From positions 47,316 through 111,315 of the forward strand of contig CAWCDM010000016.1 of NCBI GenBank assembly GCA_963794185.1: a stretch of 64,000 nucleotides of DNA. The letters are read 5' to 3'. This document shows positions 27,769 through 35,964 of the stretch, in pieces; position 1 is the first letter of the stretch; each line of letters opens with the position of its first letter. Source of the stretch: JAMXLO01 sp963794185. GTDB taxonomy: Bacteria > Pseudomonadota > Alphaproteobacteria > Acetobacterales > Acetobacteraceae. A program made the position numbers and the translations under genes. Under the pieces are notes generated by a model. It saw nothing but the letters and a program-made list of their open reading frames with translations. It was not told where the DNA came from and did not search any database.

Positions 27769-28271
27769 CCCGTGCGTTCCTTCAGTTTCCGCACCACCTC
27801 GTCGACGATCGCATCCGGCGGCGGTTCGATCGAGACCACGATCGGATGTTCGTCTGCCGCCGGCTCTTCCAGGGTGGCAAACTGGCTGTCGAGCAGCGTA
27901 GGCGGCATGAAATGACCCTTGCGTGCGGCCATGCGTTCACCGATGAGATCCTTCGAGCCCTTCAGATACACCAGCGCCACATCGGGCCTGTCACCGATCA
28001 GGATGTCGCGATAGGCGCGCTTCAATGCCGAACTCGCGACCACCGCCGATTCGCCTCGGGCTCGTATCGCATCGATCTCGCGCGCGATCGCCTGCAGCCA
28101 TGGCCAACGGTCCTCGTCGGTAAGCGGCGTGCCGGACTTCATCTTCGCGACGTTCGCCGGCGGGTGGAACTTGTCGCCCTCCACCAGACGCCATCCTGCG
28201 CGCCGTGCCACACCGTCCGCGATCGTCGTCTTGCCGCTGCCGGAGACGCCCATCATCACGGCAACAGTCAT
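27765..28271 (-). CDS. gntK: Gluconokinase (GntK type)
   Basis: Phosphorylates gluconate to 6-phosphogluconate with ATP. The short kinase (168 residues) has Walker A 'MGVSGSGKTTIADGVARR' at residues 7-24, the substrate/P-loop partner 'EGDKFHPPANVAKMKSGTPL' and 'SSALKRAYRDIL' plus 'ARKGHFMPPTLLDSQFATLE', all characteristic of GntK. It lies 13 bases downstream of the amidohydrolase stop and overlaps the SDR by four bases. Together with an SMP-30 lactonase it outlines lactone to gluconate to 6-phosphogluconate. Confidence 0.95.
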   Translation of the reverse strand: MTVAVMMGVSGSGKTTIADGVARRAGWRLVEGDKFHPPANVAKMKSGTPLTDEDRWPWLQAIAREIDAIRARGESAVVASSALKRAYRDILIGDRPDVALVYLKGSKDLIGERMAARKGHFMPPTLLDSQFATLEEPAADEHPIVVSIEPPPDAIVDEVVRKLKERTG

Positions 28272-28284
28272 GGTCTCGGCGCCG

Positions 28285-29412
28285 TCAGCCGTGCCACCAG
28301 CGCCCGCCGAGCACGATCCCGCGGCACGCGAGCTTCCGCTCCGCGATCAGTTTCTCACCCACCACGTCCTCGAACACGAACCGTCCCTGCTCCAACGTCA
28401 GCACGGTCGCATCGCCGAGCAGCCCGGGGCGCAGCGTGCCGCGGTCCTGCAAGCGCACCGCCAGTGCCGGATTGACCGTCGTGGCACGGATTACCTCCGC
28501 CAGCGGCACACCCAGCGCGAGGAACTTCGACATTGTCGTCAGCAGGTCGTAGGCCGGACCGTCGATGGAAACGACATGGATGTCGGATGAGATCACATCC
28601 GGCAGGAATCCCTGCTGCAGCATCGCCATCGCGGTCTCGTAGCCGAACGAGCCCTTGCCGTGGCCGATGTCGAAGATCACGCCGCGTTCGCGCGCCGCCA
28701 GCACATCGTCCCGCACGGCGCCACCGGGTGCGACCGGCGTGTTGGGGAACGGGCGGAAGCAATGCGTCAGGATGTCGCCACGGCGCAGACGCGGCATCAC
28801 GTCGGAACGGTAGGGCGGCGGTGCATCGAGATGCGTCATCAGCGGCAGGCCGGCATGTTCCGCCACCTCCAGCGCCATCTCCATCGGCGCGATGCCCGAC
28901 GCGCCGGATGCATTGCTGCCGACGCGCACCTTGATCCCCACCACCAGATCGGCATCGGCCCTTGCAACATCCAGGCATACACGCGGATTTAGCAGAGCGA
29001 GGTCGCGGCATTCGCCGACATTGATCTCCTTGGACAGCGCGAAGATCCCGGCGAAGGAGATGTTGAGGAACGGCAGGATGCGCACCTCGGACCGCTCGAT
29101 GACGTGGCGGCGGAAGCCTTTCATGTTGCCCGGCCCGGCGGAGCCCGCATCGATCAGCGTGGTGAGCCCGCTCGACTTCGCGTAAGCGTCGGGATCGACG
29201 CCGAGCGACGTGCCGCCCCAATAGACATGGGTGTGCAGGTCGATCAGGCCCGGCACGACGATCATGCCGGAGACATCGCGCGTCAGGCTGCCGCCGACGA
29301 GGTCGGGACCGATCTCCGCCACCTTCCCGCCGGCGAACGCCACATCCAATCTGGCGTCCACGCCCTGCGCCGGATCGACGACCCGGCCGCCCTTCAATAC
29401 CAGATCGAACAT
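28285..29412 (-). CDS. Amidohydrolase/deacetylase family metallohydrolase
   Basis: TIM-barrel amidohydrolase of about 375 residues with 'VVPGLIDLHTHVYWGG' (HxH metal motif), 'LMTHLDAPPPYRSD' and 'ILTHCFRPFPNTPVAPGG' (metal His), and 'VISSDIHVVSIDGPAYD' (catalytic Asp). It resembles the EF_0837/AHA_3915 deacetylase group related to dihydroorotase and D-aminoacylase. ATG 29412 is preceded by AGAGGAG. Divergent from the aminotransferase (start 29493): the 80-base gap must hold both promoters. The substrate is unknown; in some genomes this family sits with PLP-enzyme-like genes that act on Se- or amino-sugar acids, which fits this neighbourhood but is not proof. Confidence 0.88.
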   Translation of the reverse strand: MFDLVLKGGRVVDPAQGVDARLDVAFAGGKVAEIGPDLVGGSLTRDVSGMIVVPGLIDLHTHVYWGGTSLGVDPDAYAKSSGLTTLIDAGSAGPGNMKGFRRHVIERSEVRILPFLNISFAGIFALSKEINVGECRDLALLNPRVCLDVARADADLVVGIKVRVGSNASGASGIAPMEMALEVAEHAGLPLMTHLDAPPPYRSDVMPRLRRGDILTHCFRPFPNTPVAPGGAVRDDVLAARERGVIFDIGHGKGSFGYETAMAMLQQGFLPDVISSDIHVVSIDGPAYDLLTTMSKFLALGVPLAEVIRATTVNPALAVRLQDRGTLRPGLLGDATVLTLEQGRFVFEDVVGEKLIAERKLACRGIVLGGRWWHG

Positions 29413-29492
29413 TTGCTTCTCCTCTCGCCAACCCTGCCACAGCGGGTAGTATGACAAAAGGCCGCCTCAAAGGCCGCTGGGGAATGGACCTG

Positions 29493-30875
29493 ATGCCAGA
29501 CGACATGCTGAGCAACTCTCGCATTACTGCGGCGTTTCGCGAAAAGACGCCGGGTTCTTCGGCATTGGCGAAGGAGGCGGGCAGTCTCTTCCCGAGCGGC
29601 ATCACGCATGATTCGCGGTATCTGGAGCCGTACGGCGTCTACATTGATCGTGCCGAGGGACCGCACAAATGGGACGTGGACGGCAACCGCTACGTGGACT
29701 TCTTCGGCGGCCACGGCGCGCTGATCCTCGGCCATCGGCATCCCGCGGTCACCCAGGCGGTGAGCGCGGCGTTCGACGGCGGCACGCATTTCGGCGCCAG
29801 CCATCCACGCGAGGTGCTGTGGGCGCGCGCGATCCAGCGGCTGGTGCCATCGGCCGAACGGGTGCGCTTCACCTCGTCCGGCACCGAGGCGACACTGATG
29901 GCGGTGCGGCTCGCGCGGGCGTTCACCGGACGCGACACGCTGCTGCGCTTTCAGGGGCATTTCCATGGCTGGCACGACCATATGGCCAGCGGCTACTCGA
30001 ACCACTTCGACGGCTCGCCGACGCCGGGTGTTCTGCAGGGCGTGGCGGAGAAGGCGGTGCTGCTGCCGCCCAACGATATCGCGGCGGTGCGTGATGCACT
30101 GGCGGGCAACGGCGACATTGCCGCGGTGATCCTGGAGCCGACCGGCGCCTCGTTCGGCCAACAGCCGATCGGCGCAGACTTCGTGCAAGAACTGCGCCGG
30201 CTGACGGAACGGCACGGCGTGCTGCTGATCCTCGACGAGGTGGTGACGGGCTTCCGCGTGTCGCCGGGCGGCGCGCAGGCTGCGTTCGGCGTTCGGCCCG
30301 ACCTTTCGAGCTTCGCCAAGATCGTCGCCGGCGGGCTGCCTGGTGCGGCGGTGGCAGGGCGCCGCGACATACTCGACCATCTTGACTTCGCGGTGTCCCA
30401 GCGCACGGGGCGCGAGAAGATCCAGCACCCCGGTACGTTCAACGCCAATCCCGTGTCGGCCGCTTCCGGCATCGCGGCCCTGACGGTGATCGCCGAGACC
30501 GATGCCTGCGAGAACGCGTCCCGCACCGCGGCGTCGCTGCGTGGGGCGCTGAACGAGGTGCTGGAGGATGAAGGTGTTGCGTGGGCGGTCTATGGCACGT
30601 ATTCCGGATTCCACACGTTCCTCAACCCACACGGCGAAAAGCTCCGCCCAGGAACGTTCGATCCAGCGACGCTGACGCTCGATGATCTTAAGGCGCAGTC
30701 GAAGGTCTTGGTGCACAAGATCCGGCTGGCGTTGCTGGTGAACGGCGTGGACGTGAACAGCCGGATCGGCGGCTTTCTGTCGGCGACGCACACGGCGGAC
30801 GACGTTGTGCACACGGCGGAAGCGTTCCGGCAGGCGATCCGCATGCTGAAACAGGAAGGCGAGTTGCCGAACTGA
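29493..30875 (+). CDS. Class III aminotransferase (glutamate-1-semialdehyde aminomutase-like)
   Basis: PLP-dependent enzyme of 460 residues. 'YGVYIDRAEGPHKWDVDGNRYVDFFGGHGALILGH' opens the large domain, 'VRFTSSGTEATLMAVRLARA' binds the PLP phosphate, 'LLILDEVVTGFRVSPGG' carries the PLP-ring Asp, and the Schiff-base Lys is in 'LSSFAKIVAGGLPGAAVAG'. Similar to HemL-type aminomutases, but with an unusual long C-terminus and no haem genes near it, so a catabolic aminotransferase is more likely. Start at 29493 chosen because CTGGGGA lies at the right spacing; ATGs at 29451, 29484 and 29505 are also in frame. Confidence 0.88.
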   Translation: MPDDMLSNSRITAAFREKTPGSSALAKEAGSLFPSGITHDSRYLEPYGVYIDRAEGPHKWDVDGNRYVDFFGGHGALILGHRHPAVTQAVSAAFDGGTHFGASHPREVLWARAIQRLVPSAERVRFTSSGTEATLMAVRLARAFTGRDTLLRFQGHFHGWHDHMASGYSNHFDGSPTPGVLQGVAEKAVLLPPNDIAAVRDALAGNGDIAAVILEPTGASFGQQPIGADFVQELRRLTERHGVLLILDEVVTGFRVSPGGAQAAFGVRPDLSSFAKIVAGGLPGAAVAGRRDILDHLDFAVSQRTGREKIQHPGTFNANPVSAASGIAALTVIAETDACENASRTAASLRGALNEVLEDEGVAWAVYGTYSGFHTFLNPHGEKLRPGTFDPATLTLDDLKAQSKVLVHKIRLALLVNGVDVNSRIGGFLSATHTADDVVHTAEAFRQAIRMLKQEGELPN

Positions 30876-31562
30876 CGGACAGCAGGTATCGCTGGTGCGC
30901 AACGGGTTCGCTGACGACGAGTGAACGAGGTCACGTACAGGAGCACGCCAGCCCCGATCATTGCCTCTGCGCGCGCCGTCCCGGCACGCGAACGAGGAGA
31001 TGTACCATAGCTCTCACGCTCACACTCGAAACGTACCGTGCTGAACAATGTCGCCGGGCGCCGGCAGTAGGAAGGCGGCAGGGAGTTTATGATCCCGATC
31101 CAATGCAGCGCACGCGGCCGATAACCGCCTGGGCATCCTGCATGGCCGGAATTGGTGTGGAGTCCGATAGCGGCGCCAATTCCGTCATGGTCTCGCCCAG
31201 CCTGGCAAGTCTGGAGGTCGCCCCCGATGACCAGGACCTTGCAGCCGGCACGTCGGTGTGGCCTGCGCATGCTGCGTCGAGCTTCTCACGTCGGCACGCC
31301 AACCCCGGGGTTTTGCCGCATTATCCCGACGGCCCGAACCAATGATTATCCGTCACCGCTCACTTCTCTCGTCATGCCGGGCTTGTCCCGGCCATGACGA
31401 TGCGAGGGCGATGAGAAAAGTCAGCAGCAAGGGCGGCTGTTATTACAAGTCTTGTTCGCACTTCTCGGAATTTACAGAGAAACGCCGGCGCTGGCGAAGT
31501 GACCGCCGCTGTTTCCGGGTGAATGTCGTTGCGTTCGGACGGCAAATCCGGATGAATTGGCT
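30876..31562. other. 687-base intergenic region, no gene recognised
   Basis: Short open stretches exist on both strands, but none has a recognisable family or a convincing start. A CGTCATG palindrome lies at 31370-31399. The composition from about 31400 to 31560 is somewhat AT-richer than the flanks. The 3' end of the CBS/BON gene is at 31563. Confidence 0.5.
31370..31399. repeat. Short CGTCATG...CATGACG palindrome
   Basis: CGTCATGCCGGG, a 5-base loop, then CCCGGCCATGACG; a smaller copy of the element at 23361-23405. One extra base in the right arm. Typical dispersed intergenic repeat. Confidence 0.7.
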
Positions 31563-32276
31563 TCATCCCCCCGGTGGCGGTTCGATCACTGTTCCCGTGT
31601 AGGCCTCGACGAACACCAGATGGTCGATCACCGTGGTCACCCCTGGTGTGTTCTCGGCTATCACGCAGATCGCGCGCCGCTCCTGGTCGTTGCTGATCGT
31701 GCCCCACAGATCGACCACGCGGTTGACCACGGTGACGTTCAGCGTCGTCCGCGGCGCCCACGGCTCCTTGGCCAGCGTGTTCAGAATGCGATCGCGTATC
31801 GTTCTGTCGTCAGGCGCGGGTCCAGGAGTGCCGCGTGCCACAACGGACAGCGCCCGCAACAGGTCCGCGCGGCTGACCACGCCCACAACGCGATCGCCCT
31901 GCAGCACCGGGACGCGCTTGATGCGATGCTCCTCCATCAGTGCGACGATTTCCTCGAGGGGAGCGTCCGCGTCCACACTGACGACGTCGCGCGTCATCAC
32001 GTCGGTGACCTTGCGGCCATGCGCGCGGGTGAAGTCGGCTGCCTGCCGGCCTGGCGAGGCGATCAGCCGCAGCCACCAGGATCGGCGGCGCTCGGTGCCC
32101 AGTTCGTCGCGGCGCAGCAGGTCGCCCTCGGTCACCACGCCGGCCAGCGTGCCGGCCGTGTCCACCACGAGCAGCCCGGAAATGCCGCGTTCGAGCATCA
32201 GTTCCACCGCCTGCGCCACCGTCGCGTCGGGTGCAACCGAGATGACGTTGCGGGTCATGACATCGCTGGCGTTCAT
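31563..32276 (-). CDS. CBS-domain pair plus BON domain protein
   Basis: 237 residues: two CBS motifs ('ASDVMTRNVISVAPDATVAQ' at residues 3-60 and 'VTDVMTRDVVSVDADAPLEE' at residues 88-145) forming a nucleotide-binding Bateman module, then a BON domain ('RTTLNVTVVNRVVDLWGTIS', residues 155-230), often membrane- or phospholipid-associated. CBS-BON proteins are widespread and mostly uncharacterised; ligand likely an adenine nucleotide. Its start overlaps the stop of fetB by four bases, so it is the last gene of a four-gene operon with an M20 peptidase and the ABC pair. Confidence 0.93.
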   Translation of the reverse strand: MNASDVMTRNVISVAPDATVAQAVELMLERGISGLLVVDTAGTLAGVVTEGDLLRRDELGTERRRSWWLRLIASPGRQAADFTRAHGRKVTDVMTRDVVSVDADAPLEEIVALMEEHRIKRVPVLQGDRVVGVVSRADLLRALSVVARGTPGPAPDDRTIRDRILNTLAKEPWAPRTTLNVTVVNRVVDLWGTISNDQERRAICVIAENTPGVTTVIDHLVFVEAYTGTVIEPPPGG

Positions 32277-33088
32277 GGGCGTTGTCCCTTTGCCTTGGCA
32301 GTCAACCGGTCGATGCGCAGGCGCTGGCGATCATCGGTCAAACGCATTGCCGCGAGGTAAACCACAGCGACGGCCGCAAGGCCACTGCCGCCCGACAGCA
32401 GGAAGATCAGCAGGATCTGGTATTTCGCCGCCTCCAGCGGATCCATCCCGGCCAGGATCTGGCCAGTCATGATACCGGGGAGCGTGACGACGCCGGCCGC
32501 CGACATCTGGTTGACGATCGGCAGCAGCGCGCGGCGGACGGAGCCGCGGATCAGCCCGCGCATCGCCTGGCTGAAGCTGGCCCCGAGCGCAAGCTGGGCC
32601 TCGATCGCCGAGCGTTCGCGCACCACGCCGCCGAGCAGCGAATCGAGCGCGAGCGATCCGCCGTTCAGCACGTTTCCGAGCACGATGCCGGCCAGCGGGA
32701 TGGCATAGCGCGGATCATACCATGGTTGCGGCCGAATGGCGGTCGTGAGGGCAAGGATCGCCGTCAGGAAGGTGGCAAGGGCGACCGCGGTGGCGCCCAC
32801 GGCGTAATTGCCGAACCGTCCAAGGCGCTGTTCCGGCCGCGCCGCCACCTCGCGTCCGGCGATTGCCACCATCACCAGCACCACCGCCAGCGTGGCCAGC
32901 GGCGAGGCGATGGCGAAGATCCAGCGCAGGATGAAGCCGATCAGCACAAGCTGCACCACCATGCGCAGCGCCGCCCAGCCGAGTTGCCGATGCAGGCCGA
33001 GCCCCAGGAACAGCGACAGCACGCCGTCCAGCACGATCAGCACCGACGCGATGGCAAGGTCGGCTGGAGTCAGCAGGATCGGGTTCAT
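32273..33088 (-). CDS. fetB: ABC transporter permease FetB (UPF0014)
   Basis: Membrane subunit of the FetAB exporter, which in E. coli lowers cytoplasmic iron under oxidative stress. 271 residues with about seven helices; family landmarks 'RMVVQLVLIGFILRWIFA', 'GIVLGNVLNGGSLALDSL', 'RRALLPIVNQMSAAGVVTLPGIMTGQILAGMDPLEAAKYQ' match UPF0014. Starts overlap FetA's stop by four bases. Whether the substrate is iron here is inferred from the family. Confidence 0.93.
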   Translation of the reverse strand: MNPILLTPADLAIASVLIVLDGVLSLFLGLGLHRQLGWAALRMVVQLVLIGFILRWIFAIASPLATLAVVLVMVAIAGREVAARPEQRLGRFGNYAVGATAVALATFLTAILALTTAIRPQPWYDPRYAIPLAGIVLGNVLNGGSLALDSLLGGVVRERSAIEAQLALGASFSQAMRGLIRGSVRRALLPIVNQMSAAGVVTLPGIMTGQILAGMDPLEAAKYQILLIFLLSGGSGLAAVAVVYLAAMRLTDDRQRLRIDRLTAKAKGQRP

Positions 33089-33705
33089 GCCGGCACCAGA
33101 TGGCGATTATCCATGCGCATGTGCCGCTGCCCCAGCCGCACCGCCTGCTCTGGACTGTGCGTGACCATCGCGATGGTGGTGCCGGTCGCGAGGCGCTCGC
33201 GCAGCACGGCTTCGACGCGCTGGGTGCTTTCCTCATCCAGCGCGCCCGTCGGTTCATCGAGCAGCAGCACAGGCGAGGCGAGCGCCAAGGCGCGGATCAG
33301 CGCCAGGCGCTGACGCTCCCCGGTGGACAGCCGCACCACCGGCCCATCCAGCAGGCCGGGCGCTATTCCGAGCCTGGGCGCCATCGCGCGCGCGAACTCC
33401 ATCGCGCTGCCGCGAAAGTGGTCGGCGACGATCTCGCTCCACCAGCCAGGTTCGGCGGCGTTGTAGACGGCGCGGCGGCGCCAGGCTGATGGCGCCAGGC
33501 TCCGGCGCTCCCGCCCGTCGAGAAACACCTCGCCCTGGCTGGGATCGAGGTCGGCGATCATGCGCAGGAACAGGCTCTTGCCGGAGCCCGACGGTCCGGT
33601 GATGGCAACGCACTCGCCGGCAGCGAGGGCAAGGTCGAACGGGCCGGCGAGCGGACTCCGCAGGTTGACGATACGCAGCCGGCTGGACTGCGGCGCCTCA
33701 CTCAC
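33085..33705 (-). CDS. fetA: ABC transporter ATP-binding protein FetA
   Basis: 206-residue ABC ATPase: Walker A 'ITGPSGSGKSLFLRMIADLD', signature RLSTGERQRLALIRALA, Walker B 'PVLLLDEPTGALDEES' and switch His in 'TTIAMVTHSPEQAVRLG'. Short length and the UPF0014 permease downstream identify FetA. Its start overlaps the stop of the M20 peptidase by four bases, so peptidase and exporter are translated from one message. Confidence 0.94.
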   Translation of the reverse strand: MSEAPQSSRLRIVNLRSPLAGPFDLALAAGECVAITGPSGSGKSLFLRMIADLDPSQGEVFLDGRERRSLAPSAWRRRAVYNAAEPGWWSEIVADHFRGSAMEFARAMAPRLGIAPGLLDGPVVRLSTGERQRLALIRALALASPVLLLDEPTGALDEESTQRVEAVLRERLATGTTIAMVTHSPEQAVRLGQRHMRMDNRHLVPA

Positions 33706-35108
33706 CCGCCGGCGAACTTCGCCAGCAGCCGGGCGTGCGCGCGGATGCCGTGATGGAAGCAGCGCTGCTCGAACTTCTCGTTCGGGCTGTGCACCTGGTC
33801 GTCATCCAGCCCGAAGCCCATCAGCAGGCTGTCGATGCCGAGCACGGTGCGCAGCGAGGTCACCACCGGGATCGAGCCGCCGCTGCCCATCAGCACCGCC
33901 GGCCTGCCGTATTCCTCGGCGAGCGCTGCTTGCGCGGCACGGACCCAGGGACTGTCCAGGTTCATCTCGATGCCGGGCGTGCGCGTGTGGCCCTCGTACT
34001 CGACTGTCGCTCCCGCGGGCAGACGGTCGGCGACGAAGCGCTTGAACTGGTCCATCACCTCGTCCGGGTCCTGGTCCGGCACCAGCCGGAACGACACTTT
34101 CGCCGACGCTTCGGAGGCAATCACCGTCTTGCTGCCGGCACCGGTGTAGCCGCCCCAGATGCCGTTGATGTCGGCTGTTGGCCGCGCCCAGAGCCGTTCC
34201 AGCGCGGAATAGCCGCGTTCGCCGACAGGCACGTCAAGGGCGATCTTGGCGAGGAAGGCGCGCTCGTCAAAGCCGAGGGCGTCCCACTGCGCGCGCTGCG
34301 CGTTGGAGACCGGCCGCACCGTGTCATAGAAGCCGGGAAGCTGGATCCGGCCGTTCGCGTCCTGCAGTTCGCCGAGTATCCGGGTCAGCGCATTGATCGG
34401 ATTGAGCGCGGAGCCGCCATAGAGGCCGGAATGCAGGTCGCGACTGGCCGCCTTCAACGTCACCTGCGCATAGGTCATGCCGCGCAGGCGCGTGGTGATC
34501 GCCGGCGTGTCGACATCCCACATGCCGGTATCGCTGATCAGCGCCAGATCGGCGGCGAGTTCGTCCCCGTTGGCGGCGAGGAAGGGTTCCAGGCTCGGGC
34601 TGCCGACTTCCTCCTCGCCTTCCACCAGCACGGTGATGCGCGCGGGGATGCCGCCGGCGGCTTGCTGCCAGGCGCGCAGGGCCTCGATGAACATCATCGA
34701 CTGCCCCTTGTCGTCCACCGCACCGCGCGCGACGAAGCGCTTGCCATGCGGGCCATCGACGAGCTGCGGGTCGAACGGAGCGCTGGTCCAGAGTTCCAGC
34801 GGATCGACCGGCTGCACGTCGTAATGGCCGTAGAACAGCACGTGCGGCCCGCTGTAGCCGGCCGGACCGGCGTGATGCGCGACCACGACGGGATGGCCGG
34901 TCGTCGGCCTCACCTCCGCATGGAAGCCGAGCCCGGCGAACTGGTCGCTCACCCACTCGGCCGCGCGCACGCAGTCCTGCGCGTGGGACGGTTGAGCACT
35001 GATCGAGGGAATGCGCAGCAGGTCGAACAGCCGCCCGCGCGATGCTTCAAGCGACGCGTCCACGTGGCTCAGCACGGCGGCGACGGTTTCGGGTGCGAGA
35101 GCGGACAT
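33702..35108 (-). CDS. M20/M25/M40 family dipeptidase
   Basis: Di-zinc dipeptidase of 468 residues. Metal motifs: 'VLFYGHYDVQPVDPLELW' (His, Asp), 'FVARGAVDDKGQSMMFIEAL' (bridging Asp), 'LVEGEEEVGSPSLEPFL' (catalytic Glu), 'ISDTGMWD' and the C-terminal 'DDQVHSPNEKFEQ' His. Closest in layout to CNDP/PepV-like dipeptidases of the M20 family. Start at 35108 (MSALAPETVAA) with GGAG upstream; the frame opens further to 35237 without family similarity. First gene of the operon with fetA-fetB-CBS/BON. Confidence 0.93.
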   Translation of the reverse strand: MSALAPETVAAVLSHVDASLEASRGRLFDLLRIPSISAQPSHAQDCVRAAEWVSDQFAGLGFHAEVRPTTGHPVVVAHHAGPAGYSGPHVLFYGHYDVQPVDPLELWTSAPFDPQLVDGPHGKRFVARGAVDDKGQSMMFIEALRAWQQAAGGIPARITVLVEGEEEVGSPSLEPFLAANGDELAADLALISDTGMWDVDTPAITTRLRGMTYAQVTLKAASRDLHSGLYGGSALNPINALTRILGELQDANGRIQLPGFYDTVRPVSNAQRAQWDALGFDERAFLAKIALDVPVGERGYSALERLWARPTADINGIWGGYTGAGSKTVIASEASAKVSFRLVPDQDPDEVMDQFKRFVADRLPAGATVEYEGHTRTPGIEMNLDSPWVRAAQAALAEEYGRPAVLMGSGGSIPVVTSLRTVLGIDSLLMGFGLDDDQVHSPNEKFEQRCFHHGIRAHARLLAKFAGG

Positions 35109-35439
35109 CGGGCGACTCCTTGGCAAGGCCGCGACAAGTACACCGCTGGCGCTTCGCAGGCGAGGTGTGCCGGGGCGACCCAGGCTTTGATTGTGACCGA
35201 ACGCTTGCTGCTCCTGCGCGACTGCCCCCAGGTCCACGCCTGGGTTTCTGTCATCAGCCGGTTAACAGAGACGAAAAATCTCCCAAAATTGAGGCGAATT
35301 TTGAAAGTCGAGATGGAGGCCGGTGAGCCACGAGGAGAGAACGTGCTGGACTACCGCTGCCACGTGCCGTATAGCCCGACCTGCGACCATAATATGAGCC
35401 GAAACCCTGCCGCTCAGCGCCGTCCGACAGGAAATTCGG
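35109..35439. other. Intergenic region, divergent promoters expected
   Basis: 331 bases between the M20 peptidase start and the frameshifted domain protein. No coding potential was found. GC drops from about 35260 onward (AT-rich words such as CGAAAAATCTCCCAAAATTGAGG), consistent with a promoter region for rightward transcription and with the start of a surface-polysaccharide segment of different composition. Confidence 0.5.
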
Positions 35440-35876
35440 ATGGTTACCACTTATAATGAACCTGTTGCGTTCGGTCGTTACGGCACGGCCAGGAATCTGA
35501 ATTGCACCGGAATGGATTTTCTCGAGGATGGAAACCAGTCCTGGACAATCGCCCCGGTGGCGGAGCTGGATACTCAGCTTCCGTTCGCGCGATCGGACGT
35601 GGTCTTGGAACTGGATGCGACGCCGTTCGTCATGCCCGATATGGTTTCGGTGCAGAAGGTCTTCATCTTTGTGGGTGGCATGTTTTGGGATACTGTTCTT
35701 TCACCGAACACGGCATCAGGACTTTCCCGGTCAGCCGCAACGTCATATCGGGTCGCATGACGCGCCTGTCCATTGTAATATCGACCGCTACATCACCGAA
35801 TTCGTTGCGTTTGAGTGAGGACATGCGGGAGCTTGGGATCTGTCTGAACTCCATCACCTTCAAGACCATGACATGA
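35440..35876 (+). pseudogene. Small beta-rich domain protein associated with glycosyltransferases, frameshifted
   Basis: Reads 'EPVAFGRYGTARNLNCTGMDFLEDGNQSWTIAP', then 'DVVLELDATPFVMPDMVSVQKVFIFVGGMF', and after one frame change 'GYCSFTEHGIRTFPVSRNVISGRMTRLSIVIS' and 'LRLSEDMRELGICLNSITFKTM'. This arrangement (GWxxxE/WT region, hydrophobic strands with NG-like turn, 'SEDxRxLGI.L' end) resembles a roughly 140-residue beta-sandwich module that I have seen described only as an uncharacterised domain beside glycosyltransferases. The break is in the T4 run at 35683-35686; a fifth T gives ATG TTT TTG GGA TAC. Probably intact in the organism. The GT2-GT4 fusion follows 90-120 bases downstream. Confidence 0.6.
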
Positions 35877-35964
35877 CATGCTCACACTGCTCACCCATGG
35901 CCGCACGCCAGCCCCCAAAGGTTAACCACGACGGAAGAGGATCAGGGTCCGGCTATCGCTGGCA

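Noticed and set aside
29493..30875. Calling the class III aminotransferase hemL
   Set aside because: The fold matches, but there are no haem genes nearby and the N- and C-terminal parts differ, so a biosynthetic HemL role is not supported.
30876..31562. Short minus-strand frame near 31.09-31.30 kb
   Set aside because: A few family-like words appear in two frames, but no start, no length and no coherent alignment; not reported as a gene.
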